Source: Pseudomonas sp. PDM15 (GTDB lineage: Bacteria > Pseudomonadota > Gammaproteobacteria > Pseudomonadales > Pseudomonadaceae). Taken from it: 64,000 nt of DNA. The notes under the pieces were generated by a model. The model was not told where the DNA came from. It made no database searches and was given only the letters and a program-made list of their open reading frames with translations. This document shows positions 18,008 through 27,942 of the stretch, one piece after another; the first letter of the stretch is position 1; the number at the start of each line of letters is the position of its first letter. The position numbers and the translations under genes were made by a program. The DNA lies in contig NZ_JACVAA010000003.1 in assembly GCF_014851565.1 (NCBI RefSeq), forward strand, positions 372,001 to 436,000. The letters run 5' to 3'.

Positions 18008-18259
18008 ATGAACAACGTTCTGAAATTCTCTGCTCTGGCTCTGGCCGCCGTTCTGGCCACCGGTTGCAGCAGCGTATCCAAAGAAACCGAAGCCCGTCTG
18101 ACCGCTACCGAAGACGCCGCTGCCCGCGCTCAAGCTCGTGCAGACGAAGCCTACCGCAAGGCCGACGAGGCTCTGGCCGCTGCTCAGAAGGCTCAGCAGA
18201 CCGCTGACGAAGCCAACGAGCGCGCTCTGCGTATGCTGGAAAAAGCCAGCCGCAAGTAA
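18008..18259 (+). CDS. oprI: Outer-membrane lipoprotein OprI (Lpp/Braun lipoprotein homologue)
   Basis: 83-residue lipoprotein, nearly identical to P. aeruginosa OprI as I remember it. The signal peptide has lipobox LATGC with the lipidated Cys at residue 20. The mature part is an uninterrupted Ala-rich coiled coil ([24 protein letters not shown] and onward) that forms a trimer. The C-terminal ASRK ends in Lys83, the residue linked to peptidoglycan. AAGGGG precedes the ATG. It is one of the most abundant proteins of the cell. The enzyme that may attach it is the L,D-transpeptidase facing it. Confidence 0.97.
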   Translation: MNNVLKFSALALAAVLATGCSSVSKETEARLTATEDAAARAQARADEAYRKADEALAAAQKAQQTADEANERALRMLEKASRK

Positions 18260-18280
18260 TTCTTGCCAAGGCTTTGAAGA

Positions 18281-18311
18281 AGCCGATCCGGTTCGCCGGG
18301 TCGGCTTTTTT
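18281..18311 (+). terminator. oprI terminator
   Basis: Stem AGCCGATCCGG-TTCG-CCGGGTCGGCT with one G-U pair and a stable UUCG loop, followed by T6. Confidence 0.93.
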
Positions 18312-18336
18312 AATGCCTGCGATTTCTCGCGACAAC

Positions 18337-18366
18337 AAAAAACCCGCCGGCATCGCTGCGGGCGGG
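18337..18366 (-). terminator. Terminator of the L,D-transpeptidase gene
   Basis: On the minus strand CCCGCC ... GGCGGG closes a hairpin followed by TTTTTT (A-run at 18337-18342 on the plus strand). Confidence 0.85.
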
Positions 18367-18383
18367 CTCTTCGAAGTCGCGAC

Positions 18384-19337
18384 CTAGAGCTCCAGCGGAG
18401 TGGCCTCGTGATTGGCCACCGCCTCTTGAGGTATGGCGATCTCGATCGGCATGCCATCTTCCGACGCGACTACCTCACGCACCATCTCCCAGTCCAGGCG
18501 CATGCTGCCGCCCAGTGCGTCGTTCTTCAGTAGTGCATTGATCACGGCAGTGTGCTTGTCCACTACCGACGGCGCTTCGCTGTCGGTCAGCGGCGCATGG
18601 GCCTCCAGATAGACCTTGCCGCCACTGACACCGAACTTGTACGGCTCGTTGACGATGCGTACGGAAGTCCCCACCGGGGCCATCTTGGCCAGTTCCAGCA
18701 CGTTGTTGTTCAGCATGCGGAAGCAGCCGTGGCTGACGCGCATGCCAATACCGAACTTCTTGTTGGAACCGTGGATCAGGTACCCCGGCGTGCCGAGAGT
18801 GAACTTGAACGGCCCCAGCGGGTTATCCGGACCTGGCGGCACGTAGGCTGGCAGCGGATCGCCATCGGCGGCGTGCTCGGCACGGATCGATGCCGGCGGC
18901 GTCCAGCCCGGATTCGGCGTCTTGGCGGTAATGGTGGTATGCGCGATTGGCGAGCCCCAACCTTCACGACCGATTCCCAGTGGGAAGGTGTGCACCACGT
19001 TCTGCCCTTTCGGGAAGTAGTACATGCGGTACTCGGCCAGGTTGATCACGATGCCTTCGCGCGGGCCCGGCGGCAGGATATAGCGGGTCGGTAGGATGAT
19101 CTCGGCGCCCTCGCCCGGCAGCCAGGGATCGACTCCCGGGTTGGCCGCGACCATCTCCAGATAGCCCAGATCGCTGGAGGTGGCGATGTCGGCGAAGGTG
19201 TCCTCGTACTTGGCCTTGACCACCTGGATCTGGCCGACGATATCTTCGCCCGGGGGCGGCAGGGGCAGCTCGAGGGCGGCAGCAGGGCCGGCCACGATCA
19301 GGCTGGTGAGGGCGACGGCAGGAACGCGCGACAACAT
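18384..19337 (-). CDS. L,D-transpeptidase (ErfK/YbiS/YcfS/YnhG type)
   Basis: 317 residues, exported. A signal peptide (1-21, ending AAA) is followed by a LysM-like peptidoglycan-binding region (about 34-84) and a YkuD catalytic domain (about 94-230). The YkuD signature is complete: His189 in YLIHGS and Ser-His-Gly-Cys at 202-205, with Cys205 as nucleophile. E. coli homologues attach Braun lipoprotein to peptidoglycan meso-DAP. It converges on oprI, the Lpp homologue, in an arrangement shared with P. aeruginosa, so cross-linking OprI is its probable job. It could also make 3-3 cross-links. Confidence 0.92.
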   Translation of the reverse strand: MLSRVPAVALTSLIVAGPAAALELPLPPPGEDIVGQIQVVKAKYEDTFADIATSSDLGYLEMVAANPGVDPWLPGEGAEIILPTRYILPPGPREGIVINLAEYRMYYFPKGQNVVHTFPLGIGREGWGSPIAHTTITAKTPNPGWTPPASIRAEHAADGDPLPAYVPPGPDNPLGPFKFTLGTPGYLIHGSNKKFGIGMRVSHGCFRMLNNNVLELAKMAPVGTSVRIVNEPYKFGVSGGKVYLEAHAPLTDSEAPSVVDKHTAVINALLKNDALGGSMRLDWEMVREVVASEDGMPIEIAIPQEAVANHEATPLEL

Positions 19338-19411
19338 CCGTTAATCCTTGGCAAGAATGGCTGATGGAAAGACTCGGGATTGTACACCGGCCGCAAGCGG
19401 GCCGGGAGGGT

Positions 19412-19693
19412 TCAGGCGTCGGGCCACAGCAGCCGTTCACCGCGGCGCTGGGCCTCCAGCGCCTCGCGGCAGGTCGGACACAAGCGCTTGTCACGCAAAC
19501 CGGCCTTATCCACATCGCGCATCACCGGCAGCGCCGGCAACAGACCGCCACACAGGGTGCGATCGGCGAAGCCGCCCAACTCCAGCTGCTTGGCCACCAG
19601 ATGCACCTTTGCCTCGCGGCAGGCGAACAGATCGAGCTGCTCGTCGGGCACGATCAGTTGGTAGGCGTACAGGGACCAGGCGGGACGCGGCAT
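19412..19693 (-). CDS. Hypothetical small four-cysteine protein
   Basis: 93 residues, GGAG before the ATG, no signal or membrane segment. Four cysteines, Cys25 (LFACREAK), Cys48 (RTLCGGLL) and Cys-x2-Cys near 72-75 (RLCPTCREAL), could bind one zinc or a cluster. It lies between the L,D-transpeptidase and tesA genes, all on the minus strand. I do not recognise the family; conservation of the neighbourhood in Pseudomonas suggests it is a real gene. Confidence 0.72.
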   Translation of the reverse strand: MPRPAWSLYAYQLIVPDEQLDLFACREAKVHLVAKQLELGGFADRTLCGGLLPALPVMRDVDKAGLRDKRLCPTCREALEAQRRGERLLWPDA

Positions 19694-19749
19694 TCAGGGC
19701 TCCGGGGCGGGGGCGCCACGATAGCCGAAAGCCAGCAACCGGGGAAGGC

Positions 19750-20355
19750 TCAGAGCAACGGCTCCAGCTTCGGCCAGACGTTCTTCAGCATCTGCGGCTG
19801 GGCCACTACGGCCGGGTGGATGCCGTCGGCCTGCATCATGCCCGCCACACCGCCGACGCCCTCGAGCAGAAACGGCACTAGAGGCACCTGCTTATCCGCC
19901 GCCACATCGCTGAACACCTGAGCGAAGGCCTCGGTATAGCGCTGGCCATAGTTCGGCGGCAGACGCATACCCAACAGCAGCACTTTTGCTCCCGCAGCGG
20001 TGGACACATCCACCATGCGAGCAAGATTCTGTTGCAATTGCGCGGGGGGCTGGCCACGCAGGCCATCGTTGCCGCCGAGCTCGATGATCACTAACTGCGG
20101 CTGATGTTGTGAAAGCAGCGCCGGCAGGCGCGCCAGGCCGCCTGAGCTGGTATCGCCACTGATCGACGCATTGACCACCCGGTGCGCGAAACCACCCTCC
20201 TGCAGGCGGTTCTGCAGCAGGGACACCCAGCCCTGGCGTGTATCCAGGCCCAGAGCGGCGCTGATACTATCGCCGATGACCAGTACGGTGCCGGCCAGTG
20301 CGCCCTGAGCCCACAACATCAGCGTCAGCGCACCGCTCATCCACAATGCACGCAT
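19750..20355 (-). CDS. tesA: Periplasmic arylesterase / acyl-CoA thioesterase I / lysophospholipase L1
   Basis: SGNH-hydrolase, 201 residues from the ATG at 20355 with GGAGAG upstream; longer upstream frames run into the divergent ABC gene. The signal peptide spans 1-21 (ALA-G). SGNH blocks are GDSIS (nucleophile Ser30), the block II glycine (SGDTSSGG), GGND, and D-x-x-H in DGIHP. It hydrolyses short-chain esters and acyl-thioesters in the periplasm. Its start codon is only 10 bp from that of the divergent LolD-like ATPase. Confidence 0.94.
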   Translation of the reverse strand: MRALWMSGALTLMLWAQGALAGTVLVIGDSISAALGLDTRQGWVSLLQNRLQEGGFAHRVVNASISGDTSSGGLARLPALLSQHQPQLVIIELGGNDGLRGQPPAQLQQNLARMVDVSTAAGAKVLLLGMRLPPNYGQRYTEAFAQVFSDVAADKQVPLVPFLLEGVGGVAGMMQADGIHPAVVAQPQMLKNVWPKLEPLL

Positions 20356-20365
20356 CGGACTCTCC

Positions 20366-21049
20366 ATGAGCGCAAGCATTCTTACTGCGCGGCACCTTAG
20401 CAAAGTGGTTCCCAGCACGGAAGGCGAGCTGGCCATCCTCCACGATCTCTCCCTCGATCTCGCCCGCGGCGACAGCCTGGCCATCGTCGGCAGCTCCGGC
20501 TCCGGCAAATCCACCCTCCTCGGCCTGCTGGCCGGCCTCGACCTGCCCAGCGCCGGCGAAGTCGAACTGGCCGGCAATGCCCTGCAGTCGCTGGATGAGG
20601 ACCGCCGGGCCCGGGTCCGTGCCGAGCATGTCGGTTTCGTCTTCCAGTCCTTCCAGCTGCTGGACAACCTCAACGCCCTGGAAAACGTCATGTTGCCGCT
20701 GGAGCTGGAAGGCCGCAGCGATGCACGCCAGCGCGCCGCCTCACTGCTGGAAAGAGTCGGCCTGGGCCAGCGCTTCGGTCACTACCCGCGCCAGCTCTCC
20801 GGAGGCGAACAACAGCGTGTGGCCATCGCCCGCGCCTTCGCCGCCGAGCCGGCGATCCTGTTCGCCGACGAACCCACCGGCAACCTCGACAGCCATACCG
20901 GCGAGCGCATTAGCGACCTGCTCTTCGAACTGAACCTGGAGCGCGGCACCACCCTGGTCCTGGTCACCCATGACGAGCGTCTGGCCCACCGTTGCCGGCG
21001 CCTGATCCGCCTGGAAGCCGGCCGCCTGGTCGACAGCGTGGAGCCCTGA
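20366..21049 (+). CDS. ABC transporter ATP-binding protein (YbbA, LolD-like)
   Basis: 227-residue cytosolic ATPase. Walker A is GSSGSGKST (about 42-50), the signature is LSGGEQQR, and Walker B is [14 protein letters not shown] with the catalytic Glu, typical of the LolD/MacB/FtsE group. It overlaps the permease gene by one base (TGATG). E. coli ybbA-ybbP next to tesA has the same arrangement. The substrate is uncertain; a lipoprotein or lipid-related role in the envelope is likely. It lacks an obvious ribosome site and starts 10 bp from tesA. Confidence 0.9.
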   Translation: MSASILTARHLSKVVPSTEGELAILHDLSLDLARGDSLAIVGSSGSGKSTLLGLLAGLDLPSAGEVELAGNALQSLDEDRRARVRAEHVGFVFQSFQLLDNLNALENVMLPLELEGRSDARQRAASLLERVGLGQRFGHYPRQLSGGEQQRVAIARAFAAEPAILFADEPTGNLDSHTGERISDLLFELNLERGTTLVLVTHDERLAHRCRRLIRLEAGRLVDSVEP

Positions 21050-23541
21050 TGTTCGCCCGCCTGTTCGTCCTCGCCTGGCGCCAGCTGTTGCGCGATGCCC
21101 GCGCCGGCGAGCTCCGCGTGCTGTTCTTCGCCCTGCTGGTGGCGGTGGCCGCCAGCACCGCCATCGGTTACTTCGGCGCCCGCCTTAACGGCGCCATGCT
21201 GCTACGCGCCACCGAGTTTCTCGGCGCAGATCTGGTCCTGAACGGCAGCGCACCCGCCGCACCCGAACAGATCGAAGACGGCCGCAAGCTGGGCCTGCAG
21301 CACGCCCAGGTGGTCGAGTTCGCCAGCGTGATTGCCGGCGAGCAGGGCATTCAGCTGGCCAGCATCAAGGCCGCCGGCAGCGGCTACCCACTTCGTGGCG
21401 AACTGAAAAGCGCCGCCGAGCCCTATGCCGCCGACCAGCCTGGAGGCGGCCCGCAGCCCGGCGAGGCCTGGGCCGAGGCACGGCTGTTCGCGGCGCTGGA
21501 CCTCAAGATCGGACAGAGCATCGAAGTCGGCAGCCGGCAACTGCGCCTGACCCGCGTGCTGACCCACGAGCCCGACCGCGCTGGCGACTTCTATAGTCTC
21601 ACCCCACGAGTACTGATCAACCTGGCCGACTTGGCCTCCACCGGCGTGGTCCAGCCAGGCAGCCGGGTGCGCTACCGCGACCTCTGGCGTGGCGACACCG
21701 CGATCCTGGCCAACTATCGCGCAGAGACCGAGAAGGGCCTGGCCGCCCACCAGCGCCTAGAAGACGCCCGCGACGGCAACCGGCAGATCGGTGGCGCACT
21801 GGGTCGCGCCGAGCGCTACCTGAACCTGGCCAGCCTGGCAGCCGTGTTGCTGGCCGGCGTCGCCGTGGCGCTCTCGGCAGCCCGTTTCGCCGCACGCCGC
21901 TTCGACGCCAGCGCACTGCTGCGCTGCCTGGGCCTTTCGCGCCGCGAAGCACTGAGCCTGTTCGGCCTGCAGCTAGCCATGCTCGGCCTGCTCGCTGCCT
22001 TGGCTGGCGCCCTGGTCGGCTGGGTCGGCCAGCTGGTGCTGTTCAAGCTGCTGCAGGGCTTGCTGCCTCCTGGCGTGCCGCCTGGTGGACTGTTGCCGGC
22101 GCTGGCCGGGATGGCCACCGGACTGGTGGCGCTGGCGGGCTTCGCCCTGCCGCCCCTGGCGGCACTCGGCCGCGTGCCGCCGCTGCGCGTACTGCGCCGC
22201 GATCTGCTCCCCGTGCCGCCGAGCTCCTGGCTGGTCTACGGCGCCGCGCTGTTAGCGCTGGGCATGATCATGTGGCGCCTGAGCCTGGATCTGAAGCTCA
22301 CTCTGGGCCTGCTCGGCGGCGGCCTGCTTGCTACTCTGCTGCTTGGTGGTGCCCTGCTGTTCGGCCTGAACGCCCTGCGCCGCCTGCTGGCCCGCGCCTC
22401 CCTGCCTTGGCGCCTGGGCCTGGGGCAGCTGCTGCGGCATCCGCTGGCGGCGGCCGGACAATCGCTGGCCTTCGGCCTGATCCTGCTGGCCATGAGCCTG
22501 ATCGCCCTACTGCGTGGTGAGCTGCTCGACACCTGGAAGGACCAGCTACCGGCCGAAGCGCCCAACCACTTCGCCCTCAATGTGCTGCCGGACCAGCGCG
22601 AGGCCTTCGCCACCCGCCTCGCCCAACTGTCGCCGCATCCCGCGCCGCTCTACCCGATAGTCGCCGGCCGCCTGACCATGATCAACGGCGAGCCGGTGCA
22701 GGGCATCGTCAGCAAGGACAGCCAGGGCGAGCGCGCCATCCAGCGCGACCTCAGCCTGACCTGGGCGGCCGAGCTGCCCGCAGGCAATGTGCTGCTGGAC
22801 GGCCAGTGGTGGCAGCCCCAGCCGGAGGGCGAGCAGCCTGGTGTGTCGGTGGAGTCGGAGCTGGCGGAAAGCCTCGGTCTCAAGCTGGGTGACGCGCTCA
22901 CCTTCAGTGTCGGCGGCATGGAGAAGCAGGCTCGGGTCACCAGCCTGCGCCAGGTGAAGTGGGACAGTTTCCAGCCGAACTTCTACATGATCTTCGAGCC
23001 CGATACCCTGCAGGACCTGCCCGCCACCTACCTGACCAGCTTCTACCTGCCGCCGCAGAGCGAGAAGCGTCTGGTCGAACTGTCGCGCGAGTTTCCCGCC
23101 GTCACCTTGCTGCAGGTCGAAGCGCTGCTGGAGCAACTGCGCAGCATCATGGCCCAGGTCAGCCTGGCGATTGAGTATGTGCTGCTGTTCGTCCTGGCGG
23201 CCGGCCTGACCGTGCTGTTCGCCGGCCTGCAGGCCACCCTCGATGAACGCCTGCGCCAAGGCGCCCTGCTGCGGGCTCTCGGCGCAGAGCGACGCCTGCT
23301 GCTGCGCGCCCGCCGCGCCGAGTTCGGTCTGCTCGGCGCCGGCAGCGGTCTGCTGGCCGCCGTTGGCTGCGAGCTGGCCAGTTTCCTGCTGTACCGCTAT
23401 GCGTTGGAGCTGGAATGGCAGCCGCATCCGTGGTTGCTGCTGTTGCCGGTGATCGGCGCCTTGCTGGTCGGTGGCGCCGGCGTCTGGGGCACCCGGCGGG
23501 CCCTCAACGCCTCGCCGCTGACCGTGCTGCGCGAAGTCTGA
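21049..23541 (+). CDS. FtsX-family ABC permease (YbbP-like)
   Basis: 830-residue inner-membrane permease, read from the ATG that overlaps the ATPase stop. Layout: one N-terminal membrane segment (about 20-40), a large periplasmic region, a three-helix FtsX block (about 265-395), a further paired-helix region (about 405-510), another periplasmic domain, and a final FtsX block (about 705-820). This duplicated FtsX architecture matches YbbP. It pairs with the upstream ATPase. No separate secretion partner is adjacent. Confidence 0.9.
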   Translation: MFARLFVLAWRQLLRDARAGELRVLFFALLVAVAASTAIGYFGARLNGAMLLRATEFLGADLVLNGSAPAAPEQIEDGRKLGLQHAQVVEFASVIAGEQGIQLASIKAAGSGYPLRGELKSAAEPYAADQPGGGPQPGEAWAEARLFAALDLKIGQSIEVGSRQLRLTRVLTHEPDRAGDFYSLTPRVLINLADLASTGVVQPGSRVRYRDLWRGDTAILANYRAETEKGLAAHQRLEDARDGNRQIGGALGRAERYLNLASLAAVLLAGVAVALSAARFAARRFDASALLRCLGLSRREALSLFGLQLAMLGLLAALAGALVGWVGQLVLFKLLQGLLPPGVPPGGLLPALAGMATGLVALAGFALPPLAALGRVPPLRVLRRDLLPVPPSSWLVYGAALLALGMIMWRLSLDLKLTLGLLGGGLLATLLLGGALLFGLNALRRLLARASLPWRLGLGQLLRHPLAAAGQSLAFGLILLAMSLIALLRGELLDTWKDQLPAEAPNHFALNVLPDQREAFATRLAQLSPHPAPLYPIVAGRLTMINGEPVQGIVSKDSQGERAIQRDLSLTWAAELPAGNVLLDGQWWQPQPEGEQPGVSVESELAESLGLKLGDALTFSVGGMEKQARVTSLRQVKWDSFQPNFYMIFEPDTLQDLPATYLTSFYLPPQSEKRLVELSREFPAVTLLQVEALLEQLRSIMAQVSLAIEYVLLFVLAAGLTVLFAGLQATLDERLRQGALLRALGAERRLLLRARRAEFGLLGAGSGLLAAVGCELASFLLYRYALELEWQPHPWLLLLPVIGALLVGGAGVWGTRRALNASPLTVLREV

Positions 23542-23581
23542 GCTTGCTAGAATCGCCCGACCTCCAGACTTTGCGAACAGC

Positions 23582-24094
23582 ATGAGCCGCTATCGACCAC
23601 CCCGCACCGCAGGCACCCCGCTGATCACCCCCGAAGGCGAGGCGCGCCTGCGCGCCGAGCTGCACGAACTGTGGCACGTACGCCGGCCGCAGGTGACCCA
23701 GGCAGTCAGCGAGGCCGCCGCCCTCGGTGATCGCTCGGAGAACGCCGAGTACATCTACGGCAAGAAGATGCTGCGCGAGATCGACAGCCGTGTGCGCTTC
23801 CTCACCAAGCGCCTGGAAAACCTGAAGGTGGTGAGCACCCCGCCGGCTGACCCGAACAAGGTGTACTTCGGCGCCTGGGTGACGCTGGAGGACGAGGACG
23901 GCAACGAGTCGCGCTACCGCATCGTCGGCCCCGACGAGCTGGACCTCAAGCTGGGGCTGATCAGCATCGACTCGCCGCTGGCCCGCGCCCTGGTGGGCAA
24001 GGCGCTGGATGCCGAGGTGCGGGTACAGACGCCCGGCGGCGAGCAGGAGTTCTACATCACCGCCATCGACTATCCGGCACTCAGCGCAGGCTGA
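23582..24094 (+). CDS. greB: Transcription elongation factor GreB
   Basis: Rescues backtracked RNA polymerase by stimulating transcript cleavage. 170 residues. The N-terminal coiled coil spans about 10-80 with the acidic tip [15 protein letters not shown], the site that enters the secondary channel. The C-terminal FKBP-like domain ends in the [11 protein letters not shown] region. The YIYGKK sequence marks GreB rather than GreA. Its 3' end overlaps the convergent hypothetical gene by 14 bp, so there is no room for a separate terminator. Confidence 0.95.
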   Translation: MSRYRPPRTAGTPLITPEGEARLRAELHELWHVRRPQVTQAVSEAAALGDRSENAEYIYGKKMLREIDSRVRFLTKRLENLKVVSTPPADPNKVYFGAWVTLEDEDGNESRYRIVGPDELDLKLGLISIDSPLARALVGKALDAEVRVQTPGGEQEFYITAIDYPALSAG

Positions 24095-24392
24095 TCAGGC
24101 CCTGGCGAGCGACCCGTACCAACTGGCCAATCAGCTCGTCGTTGACCGGCTGTGCCTCGACGCCGACCACCACCAGATCGAAGGCATCTGCCGGCAGACG
24201 TGCCAGATCCTGCGCGCTGGCGCCGGAGAAACGGATCAGGAAATTGCGTGCTCCGGACCACTGCTTGGGCCAGCCTTCGAGGCTCTTGAGCAGACGCGGC
24301 TGATGGCTGCCGACCAGCAGCACATGCGGGTGGCGATTGACCGCGGTACGCGGCAAGGGGGAAAAATACAGATGGGTGCGCGGGCAGCTCAT
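24081..24392 (-). CDS. Hypothetical protein, CheY/receiver-like fold possible
   Basis: 103 residues from the ATG at 24392 ([14 protein letters not shown]); the ATG at 24443 is possible but adds 17 unconvincing residues. The sequence [21 protein letters not shown]...[12 protein letters not shown] has the alternating hydrophobic strands of a small Rossmann-like domain. A receiver phospho-acceptor Asp is not evident. It is convergent with and overlaps greB. Function unknown. Confidence 0.6.
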   Translation of the reverse strand: MSCPRTHLYFSPLPRTAVNRHPHVLLVGSHQPRLLKSLEGWPKQWSGARNFLIRFSGASAQDLARLPADAFDLVVVGVEAQPVNDELIGQLVRVARQGLISLR

Positions 24393-24558
24393 GGATGCAG
24401 TCTCAGCCTCATAGTCCTGCCGGACTGCGGTGAGAGGCGACACCGGCCAGCGCTTTAGCGGTATTCGCCCAACCGGGCAGCGCCCCGCAAGTTGCTCTTA
24501 AATCGGCGCTATGAGGTGTGATCGTAAAAATGCCGCCCAAGGCTGTCAAGGTAAGCTC

Positions 24559-25056
24559 ATGCTGCGACTGTTCTTCGCCCTGCCCTGTCCACCCGCGATT
24601 GCCGTGGAGATCGACGCCTGGCGATCGCATCTGGCCATCTCGGGCCGACCAGTTCCGAGCGCCAACCTGCACCTGACTCTGGCCTTTCTCGGCGATCTGC
24701 CCGAGCGCGCGCTGGCGCTACTGGAAGCATTGCCGCCGCGACTGCCATTGCGCGACCTGGCCTTCGACCTGCAGCTGGACCACCTCGACTGCTGGCATGG
24801 CGGCCTGCTGCACCTGGCACCCAGCCAACCGCCCGCCGGGCTGCTGGCGCTGGCCAGCGGCCTCGCGCGCTTACTCGATGAAGCCGGACTGGCCAGCGAG
24901 CCTCGCACCTACCGTCCGCATCTGACGCTGGCGCGCGATAGTTGCCTGCCAGTGCAGATCGGCTCGCCACGCTTTGCCTGGCGTGCGGAGGAGCTGGTGC
25001 TGTACCGGTCCGAGCAGGGTCGCTATCGGTCATTGGCCACATGGCCCTTGGGCTGA
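24559..25056 (+). CDS. thpR: RNA 2',3'-cyclic phosphodiesterase (2H family)
   Basis: 165 residues from the ATG at 24559 (AAGG 8-9 nt upstream), starting MLRLFFALPCPP, the usual start of this family (formerly LigT). The two 2H motifs His-x-Thr-x are clear: HLTLAF near residue 38 and HLTLAR near residue 125. It opens 2',3'-cyclic phosphate ends on RNA and can act in tRNA-half ligation in vitro. It lies upstream of lipA, separated by the lipase control region. Confidence 0.92.
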   Translation: MLRLFFALPCPPAIAVEIDAWRSHLAISGRPVPSANLHLTLAFLGDLPERALALLEALPPRLPLRDLAFDLQLDHLDCWHGGLLHLAPSQPPAGLLALASGLARLLDEAGLASEPRTYRPHLTLARDSCLPVQIGSPRFAWRAEELVLYRSEQGRYRSLATWPLG

Positions 25057-25114
25057 CCCGCCACCCCAGACAGAGCTGCCGGCAGCGGTCACCCTCCCTT
25101 GGAGGGGGAGCGCC

Positions 25115-25131
25115 TGTTTCCCTAGGTAACA
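25115..25131 (+). promoter_or_regulatory. Candidate upstream activating sequence for lipA
   Basis: Inverted repeat TGTTTCC-CTA-GGTAACA (6 of 7 arm bases match; form TGT-N11-ACA), about 96 bp upstream of the -24 element. This is a typical enhancer distance for a sigma-54 activator such as the LipR/CbrB class. Confidence 0.6.
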
Positions 25132-25191
25132 ATACTTAACCGAAGCGGCGACCTTTGAGCCATGCGGCCTGTGCCGCAAACGCCCGTTTAG

Positions 25192-26268
<1,077 letters not shown>

Positions 26269-26275
26269 GCCATCG

Positions 26276-26305
26276 ATCGGGGCCCGCTCGGGCCCCGATG
26301 TTTTT
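26276..26305 (+). terminator. Intrinsic terminator between lipA and its foldase gene
   Basis: Perfect 10-bp stem ATCGGGGCCC-GCTC-GGGCCCCGAT, one base, then TTTTT. It stands inside the lipA-lif unit and should lower foldase transcription relative to lipase. Confidence 0.9.
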
Positions 26306-26323
26306 CTCCTGCCGAGTCTCGCC

Positions 26324-27355
26324 GTGAACAAGCCACTGCTATTGGCCGTGCCCCTGCTGATCGGGGCGGGCGTCGCCGCTACCCTCTACTTCAATCCGCT
26401 TGATCCACAAGGCCAGCCGCCTGCGCCGCCAACGCCCGCCGAGGCTCCCGCGCCGCTGGCGCCGCCACAACCGGAGCAGGCTGCCCAACAGCCACCGGCG
26501 CTGACCGCCGGTATTACCCCGCTGCCCCCCTCCTTCGCCGGCACCCAGGTGGACGGTCAGTTCCGCGTCGACGCCAACGGCAATCTGCTGATCAGCATCG
26601 ATATCCGACGCATCTTCGATTACTTCCTCAGCGCCTATGGCGAAGAGAGCATCAAGGTCAGCATCGAGCGCCTGCAGGCCTACGTGCGCAGCCAGCTCGA
26701 CGAGCCGGCGGAAGGCCAGGCCCTGGCCTTGCTGGCGCAATATCTGGACTACAAACGCCAACTGATCCAACTGGAGAAGGACCTGCCGCAGATGGCCAGC
26801 CTGAACGCCATGCGCCAGCGTGAGCAGGCGGTGCAGAACCTACGCGCCAGTCTGTTTAGCTCCGAGGCGCACCAGGCCTTCTTCGCCCAGGAAGAGGCCT
26901 ACAACCAGTTCACTCTGCAGCGCCTGGCAATCCGCCACGACCAATCGCTGAACGACCAGCAGAAAGCCGAGGCCATTGACCGCCTGCGTGCCGGCCTGCC
27001 GGAAGAGCTGCAGGAAATGGTGGTACCGCAGCTGCAGGCCGAACTGCGCCAGCAGACCGCCGCCCTGCAGGCCGAAGGCGCCAGCCCGGCGCAGATCCAG
27101 CAGCTGCGCCTGCAGCTGGTCGGCGCCGAAGCCACCGCACGCCTGGAGGCGCTGGACCAGCAACGCCAGCAGTGGCAACAGCGACTCAACGGCTATCGCC
27201 AGGAAAAGGCCCGCATCGAAGCCAACAGCGGGCTCAGCGAAGCGGATAGGCAGAGCGCCATCGCCAGCCTGGCAGCTGAGCGCTTCGACGAGCGCGAACG
27301 CCTGCGCCTGGAAGCCGCCGAGCAACTGGCCGAGAGTCGGGAGAAAAAGCTCTGA
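26324..27355 (+). CDS. lif: Lipase-specific foldase (steric chaperone)
   Basis: 343-residue inner-membrane-anchored chaperone needed to fold LipA in the periplasm. Membrane anchor 1-22; Pro/Ala-rich variable linker about 29-65; then the folding domain with the hallmark RxxFDY motif (Arg95, Phe98, Asp99, Tyr100) followed by FLSAYGEE. The rest is Gln/Ala-rich helical (about 110-340), as in the known extended helical scaffold. The start is GTG at 26324, a weaker initiator than ATG, following the terminator after lipA; both features should keep it scarce. Confidence 0.95.
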   Translation: MNKPLLLAVPLLIGAGVAATLYFNPLDPQGQPPAPPTPAEAPAPLAPPQPEQAAQQPPALTAGITPLPPSFAGTQVDGQFRVDANGNLLISIDIRRIFDYFLSAYGEESIKVSIERLQAYVRSQLDEPAEGQALALLAQYLDYKRQLIQLEKDLPQMASLNAMRQREQAVQNLRASLFSSEAHQAFFAQEEAYNQFTLQRLAIRHDQSLNDQQKAEAIDRLRAGLPEELQEMVVPQLQAELRQQTAALQAEGASPAQIQQLRLQLVGAEATARLEALDQQRQQWQQRLNGYRQEKARIEANSGLSEADRQSAIASLAAERFDERERLRLEAAEQLAESREKKL

Positions 27356-27359
27356 ACGC

Positions 27360-27387
27360 AAAAAGGCCCGCAATGGCGGGCCTCTTT
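27360..27387. terminator. Terminator between lif and the DoxX gene
   Basis: Stem GGCCCGC-AATG-GCGGGCC preceded by AAAAA, so it is strong on the minus strand (DoxX gene). The plus-strand tail CTCTTT is weaker. Confidence 0.85.
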
Positions 27388-27400
27388 ACTGGCGGTCGGA

Positions 27401-27835
<435 letters not shown>

Positions 27836-27942
27836 GTGCCAGTTCCTTGTGGAGGAGTTGTTTGAGTTGGTGAGGCACATATTATTCGAATTTAACGATC
27901 ATGAAAGCGCAAATTTGCACTTATAAGAATCAGATAATTCGA

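Noticed and set aside
25092..25106. CCCTCC-CTT-GGAGGG hairpin after the RNA phosphodiesterase gene as terminator
   Set aside because: Short stem and no U-run; it overlaps the lipase control region and may be incidental.
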